From Catenuloplanes niger (GTDB lineage Bacteria > Actinomycetota > Actinomycetes > Mycobacteriales > Micromonosporaceae): 64,000 bases of DNA. Where the stretch lies: NCBI RefSeq assembly GCF_031458255.1, contig NZ_JAVDYC010000001.1, positions 4,969,001 to 5,033,000 on the forward strand. The letters run 5' to 3'. The notes below the pieces were generated by a model that worked only from the letters and a program-made list of their open reading frames with translations, was not told the origin of the DNA and searched no databases. The first letter of the stretch is position 1. Each line of letters starts with the position of its first letter. Made by a program: the position numbers and the translations under genes. Of this stretch, positions 1-7,527 are shown in pieces.

Positions 1-387
1 GAGACTAAAGGTCTTGATTGTGATGCCAGCGCATAGGGCGCGTTCGTAACGCTTGTCACCCCAAAAGAGTGCGAATGCCCCATCGCCTTGAATAGAGAGA
101 AAATCGGCGTCAAATTCATCGAAGATTCTTACGACTCCGCCTGTGCTGGCCTGATAGATGCTCGCAGTGCTCTTGGCGTGCTTTCCAGTACCCAGACGCG
201 TGGAGTTCTTGAGGTCGGCAACGACTGCAACGGCGTCGGTTACTCTGTGCCACCTTCTTGCCTGAATGGGGAGGTCGTCGATGTCTAGATTGTGGCCTTT
301 GTCGACCACCTCCGGACCTGAGGCGAATTCGTCTTTAGCTGTCTGATCGAGTTCCTTGATCAAATCAGCAAGATCGACTTCGGTCAT
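1..387 (-). CDS. class III nucleotide cyclase, N-terminal part, runs off left edge
   Basis: The frame is open from ATG at 387 (Shine-Dalgarno AGAAGGAG just upstream) to base 1, giving 129 residues with the C-terminus outside the window. The visible part has a leader of about 50 residues followed by the start of a class III adenylate/guanylate cyclase fold. VAVVADLKNST carries the first metal-binding Asp (D58), and LSIQGDGAFALFWG carries the second (D102). Known family chemistry is cyclisation of an NTP, giving cAMP or cGMP, or cCMP/cUMP in Pycsar phage-defence cyclases. The short soluble N-terminus and the NST...QGDG pattern remind me of Pycsar-type cyclases, but no effector gene is visible. 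Base composition is near 52% GC against about 74% around it, and the gene lies inside the tRNA fragment that marks the element's end. It is therefore probably horizontally acquired cargo. The cyclase fold is fairly sure; the defence role is inference. Confidence 0.7.
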   Translation of the reverse strand, partial: MTEVDLADLIKELDQTAKDEFASGPEVVDKGHNLDIDDLPIQARRWHRVTDAVAVVADLKNSTRLGTGKHAKSTASIYQASTGGVVRIFDEFDADFLSIQGDGAFALFWGDKRYERALCAGITIKTFSL

Positions 388-662
388 GGTTTCTCCTTCT
401 GGGTAGCGCTAGCCAGAAGGGTACGTGGGGGGTCCGACAAAATTGGAGCATGGAGACTCGCGGCGGTGCTGTGGGGCGTCTTGGGCGGTGCCGACGGACC
501 CCGGCAGGGCAGGGGCGTGTGGTGGCTCGGTTCGGCGTGTGGGAGTGGGGTGGGAGCGGAGGGGGTGAGTCAAACGCGTGCCGGCGTACCCAATGCCTCC
601 CGCGGAGCGGCCTCAGGCTGCATGGACGACGGAAGGGACGGTTTGGCTGTGATCCGAACTTT

Positions 663-706
663 GTTCGCATCGAGGGGGTCTGGGGTTCAAATCCCCACAG
701 CTCCAC
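663..706 (+). other. 3' fragment of tRNA-Ala(CGC): probable attR of an integrated element
   Basis: The bases read as the 3' half of a tRNA. An anticodon loop TTCGCAT (anticodon CGC at 666-668) is followed by the stem half CGAGG and a GGGTC variable loop. A complete T arm follows at 681-697 (5-bp stem, TTCAAAT loop), then acceptor half CAGCTCC and discriminator A705. Left of 663 there is no D arm and no matching 5' acceptor strand, so this is not a functional gene. Tyrosine-recombinase elements that integrate into tRNA 3' halves leave exactly this kind of fragment, often beginning at the anticodon loop. The orientation places the intact tRNA and most of the element left of the window, and the original chromosome to the right. 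Confidence 0.7.
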
Positions 707-715
707 GAGACTCTG

Positions 716-754
716 GACGCCTCGTGTTCGCGGAAAGCGCGAACGCGGGGCGTC
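716..754 (+). terminator. hairpin terminator behind the tRNA fragment
   Basis: Two 17-nt arms (716-732 and 738-754) pair with only two G-U type differences around a GAAAG loop. It lies 11 nt after the tRNA 3' end, so it is probably the original tRNA-Ala terminator left on the chromosomal side of the junction. Confidence 0.6.
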
Positions 755-878
755 TCGTCATTTCTGCTCCGGGGGCCGAGCCCCCGGACGCCCCGCGGGT
801 CGGTGGGGGCGTTTCGCTGGCGTGTGCGGTGTGCGATCCGGTGGGGGCGTGGCGTCGGGCTGTTGCGTTCGTTGCCTT

Positions 879-1105
879 TCATCCCTGCTCCTGCGCCGTC
901 GTGAGCCATTCGTTGCGGGCGGCCTCCAAGCCGGAGTGGGCCGCACGAGTGGCGATGACAGGGCGCCGACGAGGTCCGGGATCGCCAGGTTCCAGGTCCC
1001 GGCGCCTCCGGAGGTCAAGACGATCTGCCGGTACTTCGGGCTGATCTTGGATGCGAGCTGGTCGGTGATCTGGCGGCTGTACCAGTAGAAATCGTTGACT
1101 TCCAT
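879..1105 (-). pseudogene. small hypothetical gene with a one-base frameshift
   Basis: From ATG at 1105 the frame reads MEVNDFYWYSRQITDQLA and stays protein-like to ...IPDLVGAL. It then degenerates into Arg/Pro-rich sequence. One base back, the adjacent frame continues as VIATRAAHSGLEAARNEW and ends at a clean TGA (881-879). Restoring one C in the CCC run near 961 would give a single protein of about 75 residues. The family is not recognised. It lies on the chromosomal side of the att fragment and may have been damaged when the element integrated, although a sequencing error is equally possible. A second ATG in frame lies at 1114. Confidence 0.4.
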
Positions 1106-1125
1106 GGGTTCCATAGGTGCGGCGG

Positions 1126-1335
1126 CTAGGTCGGCCGCTTGGCCGGTGGGTTGGTGGTGACGCCCTCGCCGCTGAGGGGGTGGCCGCCGGAGATGCTGCC
1201 GTCCGGCGTGGGGCGGCGCGAGATCAGCCGGGTCCGGGAACCGTTCGGTGCCTTCGGCTGCGTTTGTGGGTGCTCGCCTGTGGTGTTGTGGGGGTGCGGT
1301 CGCCGCGGCGGGAAGGGGGTTGAGATGTGCGTCAT
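1126..1335 (-). pseudogene. possible 3' remnant of a gene upstream of the frameshifted ORF
   Basis: The last 40 or so codons before the TAG at 1128-1126 have actinomycete-like codon use and read ISGGHPLSGEGVTTNPPAKR. The N-terminal part of the same frame is low-complexity Pro/His and does not look like protein. I do not recognise a family. It ends 20 nt before the ATG at 1105, so it may be the tail of a decayed upstream gene of the same unit. The case for it is weak. Confidence 0.15.
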
Positions 1336-1439
1336 AGTGGGGTGTTACGGCGTGCGGGAATGTTGCTTTTAATTGTTTTGTGTCCCGTTCTTTGTGGGTG
1401 TAAAGCGCGCTTCCGCATGAGCCTTTCTTGTTGCTTGTT

Positions 1440-1587
1440 CGACGGTTCGATGACAGGATTTGCGGCGAACGGCCCGATGGGGGCCGTGGGCGAGGTGTTG
1501 ATCCGCCGGGCGAGTTGGTCGCCCATGTCCGGCGGGGAGCCAGAGGCGAAACCGACGTCCTTGGGATTACACCAAGGAGACGCTCTC
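1440..1587 (+). ncRNA. candidate structured leader RNA with an RBS-covering hairpin
   Basis: Three hairpins are visible between an AT-richer stretch and a small ORF. The first is a CGGCCC/GGGCCG stem near 1474-1490. The second is GGGCGA-loop-TCGCCC near 1508-1524, nested inside an outer CCGCC/GGCGG pairing. The third is a perfect 7-bp stem (1558-1564 with 1572-1578, loop GATTACA) whose 3' arm contains the AAGGAG ribosome binding site of the ORF at 1588. Covering the RBS is how many translation-regulating riboswitches and leaders work. I could not match it to any riboswitch class I know, so its ligand and even its function are open. Confidence 0.35.
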
Positions 1588-1680
1588 ATGTTCTGTCTGA
1601 ACCAGGACTCCCTGAGTTCGCGCAGCTCCGGCACGCCGGCCCTCGCGGCCGTGCATCGCGCTTCGGCGTCCGTCCGCTAG
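1588..1680 (+). CDS. 30-residue leader ORF
   Basis: ATG at 1588 follows an AAGGAGACGCTCTC ribosome binding site and opens a 30-codon frame starting MFCLNQDSLSSRSS and ending TAG at 1680. The product is Ser/Ala-rich, with no signal peptide or recognisable domain. Its RBS is the 3' arm of the hairpin at 1558-1578. It lies 176 nt before the glycosyltransferase gene in the same orientation. It could be a regulatory leader peptide for that operon. Evidence is the RBS and position only. Confidence 0.35.
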   Translation: MFCLNQDSLSSRSSGTPALAAVHRASASVR

Positions 1681-1856
1681 GACCGCTGACTTTGTCGGCG
1701 GCAGCGTAGCCACCGGCCGGACTGTTTCCCGCTTCTCGGTCGTACCCACTGTTCCGTGTCTGTGTGAAAAGGCGCGGTGCTGGGTGCTGCCCGCGGGTGT
1801 GAGCTCTTTCGTTTGGCCGCGCACGGAATGCGCGGGGTGTCGACAGGGAGTCGAAC

Positions 1857-3158
1857 GTGCCGGAGATATTCGACGTCGTCTGGTCGTGGGTCGTGGAGGC
1901 GGTGGGACAGACCTCGTGGCGTGATCTCATGCCGTTGGGGCTCGCCGGGATCTTCGTGTGGTGTCTGTGGCTGTACCGGGCCGTGCTGTCGCGGTTCGCG
2001 CGGCCGGTGGTGAACGACTTCCGGGCCTCCACGAGCGTGGTGGTGCCGGCCTACCGGGAGGACCCGGACATCCTGCTGGAGTGCCTGGACACCTGGCTGG
2101 AGCAGAACCCGGACGAGGTCATCATCGTGCCGGACCTGGCGGACACCGAGGTGATCCGGCGGCTGCGGGCGGTCGAGGACCCGCGGGTGCGGGTGATCCC
2201 GTTCCAGCACTCGGGCAAGCGGTCCGCGCTCGGCGTGGGCATCCGGGCGGCGACGAGCGAGATCGTGGTGCTGGTCGACTCGGACACGCGCTGGCTGCCG
2301 GGGCTGCTCGACGCGGTGCAGATGCCGTTCGTGGATCCGCAGGTCGGCGGCGTCGGCACGCAGCAGAACGTGTACCAGCGGACCACCAGCGTGTGGCGGC
2401 GGGTCGCGGACTGGCTGGTCAACCTGCGCTACTACGACTACGTGCCGGCGATGGGCCGGGCCGGGGCGGTGGCCTGCCTGTCCGGGCGGACGGCGGCGTA
2501 CCGGCGGACGGCGATCCTGCCGGTGCTGTCCCACCTGGAGGACGAGTTCTTCCTGGGCCGGCGGTGCGTGGCCGGCGACGACGGCCGGCTGACCTGGCTG
2601 GTGCTGGCGTCCGGCTACCGGACCGTGCACCAGTCGTCGGCCCGGGCGCTGTCGATGTTCCCGGATTCGTTCCGGGCGTTCGTGAAGCAGCGGGTGCGGT
2701 GGAGCCGCAACTCGTACCGGACGTACCTGACCGCGCTGTGGAAGGGCTGGCTGTGGCGGGTGCCGATGGTCACCAAGATCACGGTGCTGCAGATCCTGCT
2801 GACGCCGGTGACGATGGGCATGGCGCTCGGCTACCTGATCTTCAGCCGGCTGGAGCTGACCGGGCACTCGATCGTGCTGGCGCTGATCTGGCTGCTGCTC
2901 GGCCGGGGCGTGCGCGGCTGGTCGCACCTGCGCCGCCACCCGCAGGAGATCCTGCTGCTGCCGGTGACCGCGCTGGTGGTCATCTTCATCGCGCTGCCGA
3001 TCAAGCTGTACGCGTTCGTGACCATGAACAAGCAGGGCTGGCTCACCCGGAGCAGCGAGTCCGTCGGTGGTGAGGGGCAGAGCGCGGCCACGCTGCTCGC
3101 CGCACACCTCACCCCCGCGACGATCACGTCCGAGCCGGTCACGGAGGCGGCGGTATGA
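1857..3158 (+). CDS. membrane glycosyltransferase family 2, processive polysaccharide synthase
   Basis: This 433-aa inner-membrane GT2 enzyme is of the hyaluronan/alginate/cellulose synthase type. It polymerises a nucleotide-activated sugar and probably extrudes the chain. One N-terminal membrane helix (about residues 25-46) is followed by the GT-A domain with STSVVVPAYRED and metal-binding DSD (141-143). An acceptor-site GDD (240-242) and the product-binding QRVRW (278-282) come next, then three or four C-terminal helices (about 305-400). The GTG start follows CAGGGAG. Its stop overlaps the next start (ATGA at 3155), so it is the first gene of a coupled operon. The presence of UDP-glucose dehydrogenase in the operon suggests UDP-glucuronate as donor. 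That is inference; the polymer is unknown. Confidence 0.88.
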   Translation: MPEIFDVVWSWVVEAVGQTSWRDLMPLGLAGIFVWCLWLYRAVLSRFARPVVNDFRASTSVVVPAYREDPDILLECLDTWLEQNPDEVIIVPDLADTEVIRRLRAVEDPRVRVIPFQHSGKRSALGVGIRAATSEIVVLVDSDTRWLPGLLDAVQMPFVDPQVGGVGTQQNVYQRTTSVWRRVADWLVNLRYYDYVPAMGRAGAVACLSGRTAAYRRTAILPVLSHLEDEFFLGRRCVAGDDGRLTWLVLASGYRTVHQSSARALSMFPDSFRAFVKQRVRWSRNSYRTYLTALWKGWLWRVPMVTKITVLQILLTPVTMGMALGYLIFSRLELTGHSIVLALIWLLLGRGVRGWSHLRRHPQEILLLPVTALVVIFIALPIKLYAFVTMNKQGWLTRSSESVGGEGQSAATLLAAHLTPATITSEPVTEAAV

Positions 3159-4948
3159 GACACCGGATCATCACGGCGGTGGCCGCGGCGCTGCTCGGCG
3201 CGACCGCGTGGCAGGTGCCGGCGGCCGCGGACGACACGACCACGGCCACCGAGGCGGCCGAACGGCAGGCGGCGCTGGTCGTCGGCGAGGACACCCGGCT
3301 CAACGCGGTGCGCGCGGTGACCGGCGTGGCCCGGATGAAGGGCGGTGACTGGACGAAGCCGTACCGGCTGGACACCGGCGACGGCTACACGCTGGTGCTG
3401 ACCCAGCAGAAGGAGCCGTACACGGTCGCGGACCTGCTGAAGCTGGCGCCGCAGACGTTCGTCCGCCAGCCGGACGGCAGCTACCTGCTGACCGAGAACA
3501 TCTACCTGAACCTGGGCGCGAAGCTGCGGCTGTCCAACCCGGGCGGTCTGACGCTGAAGCTGGCGAGCAGCGCGAACGGCTTCGTCTCGATCGTCTCGTT
3601 CGGCGGCGACCTGATGATCGACGGCTCGGTGCAGGCACCGACGAAGATCATGAGCTGGGATCCGCGCACCAGTACGACGGACACGCTGGTCGACGACGGC
3701 CGCGCGTACCTGCGGGCGATCGGCGGGCAGTTCTCCATGACGTACGCGTCGCTCGAGAACCTGGGGTTCTGGAGCGGGCGCACCGGCGGGCTGAGCCTGA
3801 CCGGTACGGACCGGCCGAACACCGGCGGCGTGGAGCAGACCAAGGTCAGCGGCAACACCGCGCGGGACAAGGCCAAGCAGGAGCGGCGCAACGGTACGAA
3901 CGTGGCGCCCGGTGCCGGGGACATCTTCGCGTCGCCGACCGGTGACCTGGTCGCGCCGGACACCCGGTTCGACGTGCCCGGCCTCTCCTACGTCTCCGGC
4001 TCGATCGACCACGCCACGATCAGCGGCAACGCGTTCGGGCTGTTCATCTCCGGCGCGACCGGCGTGAACATCACCGACTCCACGGTGGAGGGCAGCCTGG
4101 AGGACGGCGTGGTCATGCACCGCTTCGCGTCCAGCCTGGTGATCGAGAAGGTGACCTCGCGGAACAACGGTGGCGACGGGTTCGTACTGTCCCGGGCCGC
4201 GCAGCAGGTGCGGATCAGCGACGCGATCGCGGACCGCAACGGCGGCAACGGCATCACGGTCAACGGGCTGCCGCTGGCCGAGGACGCGTCCGCCTCCGGG
4301 CAGTTCGTCGGCGCGTACGGCTCGAACACGGTGTCGAACAGCGAGGTCACCCACAACGGGCGGTACGGCATCGAGGTGATCGGCGGGATCAACGTGGACG
4401 TGCAGAACAACGAGGTGATCGGCAGCGAGGCCGGCATCGTGGCCCGCCAGGGCGCGAACCGGGTGACCATCACCGGCAACCGGGTGAGCGGCGCGGTCCG
4501 GCACGGCATCGCGGTCCGCGACGAGGTCACCGCCGCGACCGTGACCGGCAACATCGTCACGGACGTCGACAACGGGGTCTACGTGCGGGACTCGTCCGCG
4601 GAGATCCGCGGCAACACGGTCGAGGAGGCGACGAACCACGGGATCGCGCTGGTCGGCGCCGTCGAGGGCTCGGTCGTCTCGCACAACGTGATCTCCGGGG
4701 TCGGGCCGAGCGCGCTGGACCTGTCCCGGGCCGACGGTGACCTGACGGCCGCGGACAACCAGGCGGGCGCCTGGTACGACACCAGCTCGTTCTGGGTGAA
4801 GTTCCGGCACTACGCCAGCCCGATGACGATGCTGTGGACCACGATCGTGCTGGTCATCGCGTTCTCCGCGATCCAGGGCGTGCGCCGGCGGCGGACCGGG
4901 TTCTTCCACCCGTACGAGAACACGAAGTCGCTGCGGGCGGCGGCATGA
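3155..4948 (+). CDS. secreted, membrane-anchored right-handed parallel beta-helix protein
   Basis: This 597-aa protein has a signal peptide (MRHRIITAVAAALLGATAWQ, cleavage near PAAA-DD). It has a long run of beta-helix coils with GN/GN turns (about residues 285-535: ISGNAFGLFISGATG, ITGNRVSGAVRHGIAVRD), a C-terminal membrane helix (about 552-572) and a basic tail. Its fold and repeat style match NosD/AlgG-like periplasmic proteins. AlgG-type members epimerise uronic acids in alginate, and others lyse polymers. It is coupled by ATGA overlap to the synthase before it and to the second beta-helix gene after it, so it most likely modifies or guides the polymer at the cell surface. The catalytic residues cannot be assigned by eye. 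Confidence 0.8.
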   Translation: MRHRIITAVAAALLGATAWQVPAAADDTTTATEAAERQAALVVGEDTRLNAVRAVTGVARMKGGDWTKPYRLDTGDGYTLVLTQQKEPYTVADLLKLAPQTFVRQPDGSYLLTENIYLNLGAKLRLSNPGGLTLKLASSANGFVSIVSFGGDLMIDGSVQAPTKIMSWDPRTSTTDTLVDDGRAYLRAIGGQFSMTYASLENLGFWSGRTGGLSLTGTDRPNTGGVEQTKVSGNTARDKAKQERRNGTNVAPGAGDIFASPTGDLVAPDTRFDVPGLSYVSGSIDHATISGNAFGLFISGATGVNITDSTVEGSLEDGVVMHRFASSLVIEKVTSRNNGGDGFVLSRAAQQVRISDAIADRNGGNGITVNGLPLAEDASASGQFVGAYGSNTVSNSEVTHNGRYGIEVIGGINVDVQNNEVIGSEAGIVARQGANRVTITGNRVSGAVRHGIAVRDEVTAATVTGNIVTDVDNGVYVRDSSAEIRGNTVEEATNHGIALVGAVEGSVVSHNVISGVGPSALDLSRADGDLTAADNQAGAWYDTSSFWVKFRHYASPMTMLWTTIVLVIAFSAIQGVRRRRTGFFHPYENTKSLRAAA

Positions 4949-6069
4949 CGTCGCCGACGCCGTCCCCGGCCCGCCGGGCCGCGATGGCCGGCGGTGTCGC
5001 GGTGGGGATCTCGCTGCTCGCCGCGATGTCCGCGCTCGGCTCGTGCAGCGCCGGGGCCCCGGACGCCGCGCCGCCCACCGCCTCGGCCGTGCCCGGACCG
5101 GTCGGCACGGCCGCCCCGCTCGCCACCGGGCCGCTCCCGACCGGACCGGTCGGCGCCGGGACGTCCGCGCCGTCGCCGGTCGAGTGCCCGGCGGCCACGG
5201 TCCCGGTGTCGGACGCGGCCGGGCTCACCGCGGCGCTGGCCGCGGCGCGGCCCGGCGCGGTGATCGGGCTGGCCGACGGCGTCTATCAGGACGAGTTCGT
5301 CGCGTCGGCACCCGGCACGGCGGACGCGCCGATCACGCTCTGCGGCGGCGCCGGCGCGATCCTGGACGGCGGTGGCGTGACGAAGGGCTACGGCCTGCAC
5401 CTGGACGGCGCGAGCCACTGGCGGGTGCTCGGCTTCACGGTCCGCAACGCGCAGAAGGGTGTGATGGCCGACGGCGTCCAGCACACCACGATCGCCGGCC
5501 TGACCGTGGAACGGATCGGCGACGAGGCCGTCCACCTGCGGCGGTTCAGCTCGGACAACGTGGTCGAGCGCAACACGATCCGGGACACCGGGCAGCGCAA
5601 GCCGCAGTTCGGCGAGGGCGTCTACATCGGCACGGCCGAGTCGAACTGGTGCGAGATCACCGGCTGCGCGCCGGACACCAGCGACCGCAACGTGGTCCGG
5701 AACAACACGATCACCGCGGTCACCGCGGAGAACGTTGACATCAAGGAGGGCACGACCGGCGGCACCGTCGCCGGGAACGCCTTCGACGGTGCGGCGCTCG
5801 CCGGTGGGCACGCCGACTCCTGGGTCGACGTGAAGGGCAACGGCTGGACCATCTCCGGTAACACGGGGACGAACTCGTCGCTGGACGGTTTCCAGACGCA
5901 TTCCGTCGTGGACGGCTGGGGCAGGGGCAACGTCTTCTCCCGCAACGTCGCGACCGTCGACGGACCCGGTTACGGCTTCAACCTCACCCCGGTCGAGGAC
6001 AACCGGGTCGCCTGCGACAACGAGGTCAGCGGCGCCGCCAAGGGCACCTCCAACACCCCCTGTTCCTGA
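4945..6069 (+). CDS. beta-helix lipoprotein, possible polysaccharide lyase/epimerase
   Basis: This 374-aa product starts at the ATG overlapping the previous stop. The N-terminus is a lipoprotein signal with lipobox ALGSC (Cys at about residue 34), then a Pro/Ala/Thr-rich linker. A right-handed parallel beta-helix domain follows (about 85-370) with motifs such as ITLCGGAGAILDGGG and NVVERNTIRDTG. Chondroitinase-B/PL6-like and alginate-lyase-like proteins share this layout, but a family call needs a profile search. Being surface-anchored and in the synthase operon, it is a good candidate for trimming or epimerising the exopolymer. Only 26 nt separate it from the chosen ugd start. Confidence 0.8.
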   Translation: MTSPTPSPARRAAMAGGVAVGISLLAAMSALGSCSAGAPDAAPPTASAVPGPVGTAAPLATGPLPTGPVGAGTSAPSPVECPAATVPVSDAAGLTAALAAARPGAVIGLADGVYQDEFVASAPGTADAPITLCGGAGAILDGGGVTKGYGLHLDGASHWRVLGFTVRNAQKGVMADGVQHTTIAGLTVERIGDEAVHLRRFSSDNVVERNTIRDTGQRKPQFGEGVYIGTAESNWCEITGCAPDTSDRNVVRNNTITAVTAENVDIKEGTTGGTVAGNAFDGAALAGGHADSWVDVKGNGWTISGNTGTNSSLDGFQTHSVVDGWGRGNVFSRNVATVDGPGYGFNLTPVEDNRVACDNEVSGAAKGTSNTPCS

Positions 6070-6095
6070 TGCATCAACACCTTTGGGAGACGACT

Positions 6096-7418
6096 GTGAA
6101 CACCCCTCGCCTCACCGTGATCGGCACCGGCTACCTCGGCGCGACGCACGCGATCTGCATGGCCGTCCTCGGCTTCGAGGTGCTCGGCGTCGACGTGGAC
6201 GAGCAGAAGATCGCCCGGCTCGCCTCCGGGGAGGTGCCGTTCTTCGAGCCCGGCCTGCCGGAGCTGCTCACCAAGGCGCTCGAGTCCGGCCGGCTGCGCT
6301 TCACCACGTCGTTCGAGGAGGCCGCGGCCTTCGGCGACGTGCACTTCATCTGCGTCGGCACGCCGCAGCAGAAGGGCTCGCACGCGGCGGACATGACCTA
6401 CGTCGACGCGTCGGTCGGCGCGCTGGCCAAGCACCTCACCCGCAAGGCGCTGGTGGTCGGCAAGTCCACCGTCCCGGTCGGCACCGCCGCCCGGCTGACC
6501 GCGCTGGTCAAGGAGACCGCCCCGGCCGGTGACGAGGTCGAGCTGGCCTGGAACCCGGAGTTCCTGCGCGAGGGCTTCGCGGTCGAGGACACCATGAAGC
6601 CGGACCGCCTGGTCTTCGGCGTCGCGTCCGCGTGGGCGGAGGAGCGGCTGCGCGCCGCGTTCGAGCCGGTGCTGGCGCAGGGCGTACCGCTGAAGGTCAC
6701 CGACCTGGCCACCGCGGAGCTGGTGAAGGTGGCGGCGAACTCGTTCCTGGCCACCAAGATCTCGTACATCAACGCGATGGCCGAGGTGTGCGAGGCGACC
6801 GGTGCGGACGTCTCCGACCTGGCCGAGGCGCTGGCGTTCGACACCCGGATCGGCGGCCGGTTCCTGCGGCCCGGCCTGGGCTTCGGCGGCGGTTGCCTGC
6901 CCAAGGACATCCGCGCGTTCATGGCCCGCGCCGAGGAGCTGGGCGTCGGCCAGGCGGTCGGCTTCCTGCGCGAGATCGACGGCATCAACCAGCGCCGCCG
7001 GGCCCGGACCGTCGACCTGGTCACCGAGCTGGCCGGCGGCGACGTCGCCGGGAAGAAGATCGCGGCGCTCGGCGCGGCGTTCAAGCCGGACTCCGACGAC
7101 ATCCGCGACGCACCCGCGCTGGACGTGGCGGGCACGCTGCACCGGATGGGCGCGGAGGTGACCGTCTTCGACCCGGCCGCGATGGACAACGCGAAGCGCG
7201 TGCACCCGGAGCTGGCCTACGGCAAGAGCGCGCTGGACGCGGCCCGCGACGCGGACGTGGTCGTGCTGCTCACCGAGTGGACCGAATTCCGCCGGATCGA
7301 CCCGGCCGCGATGGCCGCGGTGGTCGCCGGCAAGTCCATCGTGGACGGCCGGCACGCGCTGGACCCGGCCGAGTGGCGCGCGGCCGGCTGGGAGTACCGG
7401 GCGCTCGGCCGCCCCTGA
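6096..7418 (+). CDS. ugd: UDP-glucose 6-dehydrogenase
   Basis: Oxidises UDP-glucose to UDP-glucuronate with two NAD+. The 440-aa protein has the N-terminal Rossmann motif VIGTGYLGATHAICMA and the substrate-binding segment NPEFLREGFAVEDT. The catalytic Cys lies in GFGGGCLPKD, and a C-terminal Rossmann domain carries ALGAAFKPDSDDIRDAPAL. The GTG at 6096 is preferred over an in-frame ATG at 6069 because it follows TTTGGGAG with good spacing and gives the usual N-terminus. Last gene of the exopolysaccharide operon; it supplies the uronic acid donor. A GDP-mannose dehydrogenase is the main alternative, but sequence and length fit UGD. Confidence 0.9.
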   Translation: MNTPRLTVIGTGYLGATHAICMAVLGFEVLGVDVDEQKIARLASGEVPFFEPGLPELLTKALESGRLRFTTSFEEAAAFGDVHFICVGTPQQKGSHAADMTYVDASVGALAKHLTRKALVVGKSTVPVGTAARLTALVKETAPAGDEVELAWNPEFLREGFAVEDTMKPDRLVFGVASAWAEERLRAAFEPVLAQGVPLKVTDLATAELVKVAANSFLATKISYINAMAEVCEATGADVSDLAEALAFDTRIGGRFLRPGLGFGGGCLPKDIRAFMARAEELGVGQAVGFLREIDGINQRRRARTVDLVTELAGGDVAGKKIAALGAAFKPDSDDIRDAPALDVAGTLHRMGAEVTVFDPAAMDNAKRVHPELAYGKSALDAARDADVVVLLTEWTEFRRIDPAAMAAVVAGKSIVDGRHALDPAEWRAAGWEYRALGRP

Positions 7419-7527
7419 CCGCGGATCTGGCGGGAATGTTGCGGCCCCTGGCCGGAAAAACGCTTCCGGCCGGGCCGCCCGCCTCTCCTAGACTCGGCGC
7501 CAACGGGCTACGGGGAGGAGAGTTTCG

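Noticed and set aside
88-288. 66-codon plus ORF near the left edge
   Set aside because: Opposite strand of the cyclase gene, which has the RBS, metal motifs and coherent composition.
365-706. Minus-strand ORF reading WGFEPQTPSMRTKFG
   Set aside because: This is the well-known spurious translation antisense to a tRNA 3' half; it only confirms the tRNA fragment.
758-1114. 118-codon minus ORF as an intact gene
   Set aside because: Only its first 50 or so codons look like protein; the rest is Arg/Pro-rich, and the coherent continuation is in another frame.
1440-1587. c-di-AMP (ydaO) or c-di-GMP riboswitch
   Set aside because: The conserved core sequences of those classes are not present; left as an unclassified structured leader.
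1677-4909. Long minus-strand ORFs (476 and 692 codons) opposite the exopolysaccharide genes
   Set aside because: His/Arg/Pro/Gln-rich shadows of high-GC genes on the plus strand; no family features.
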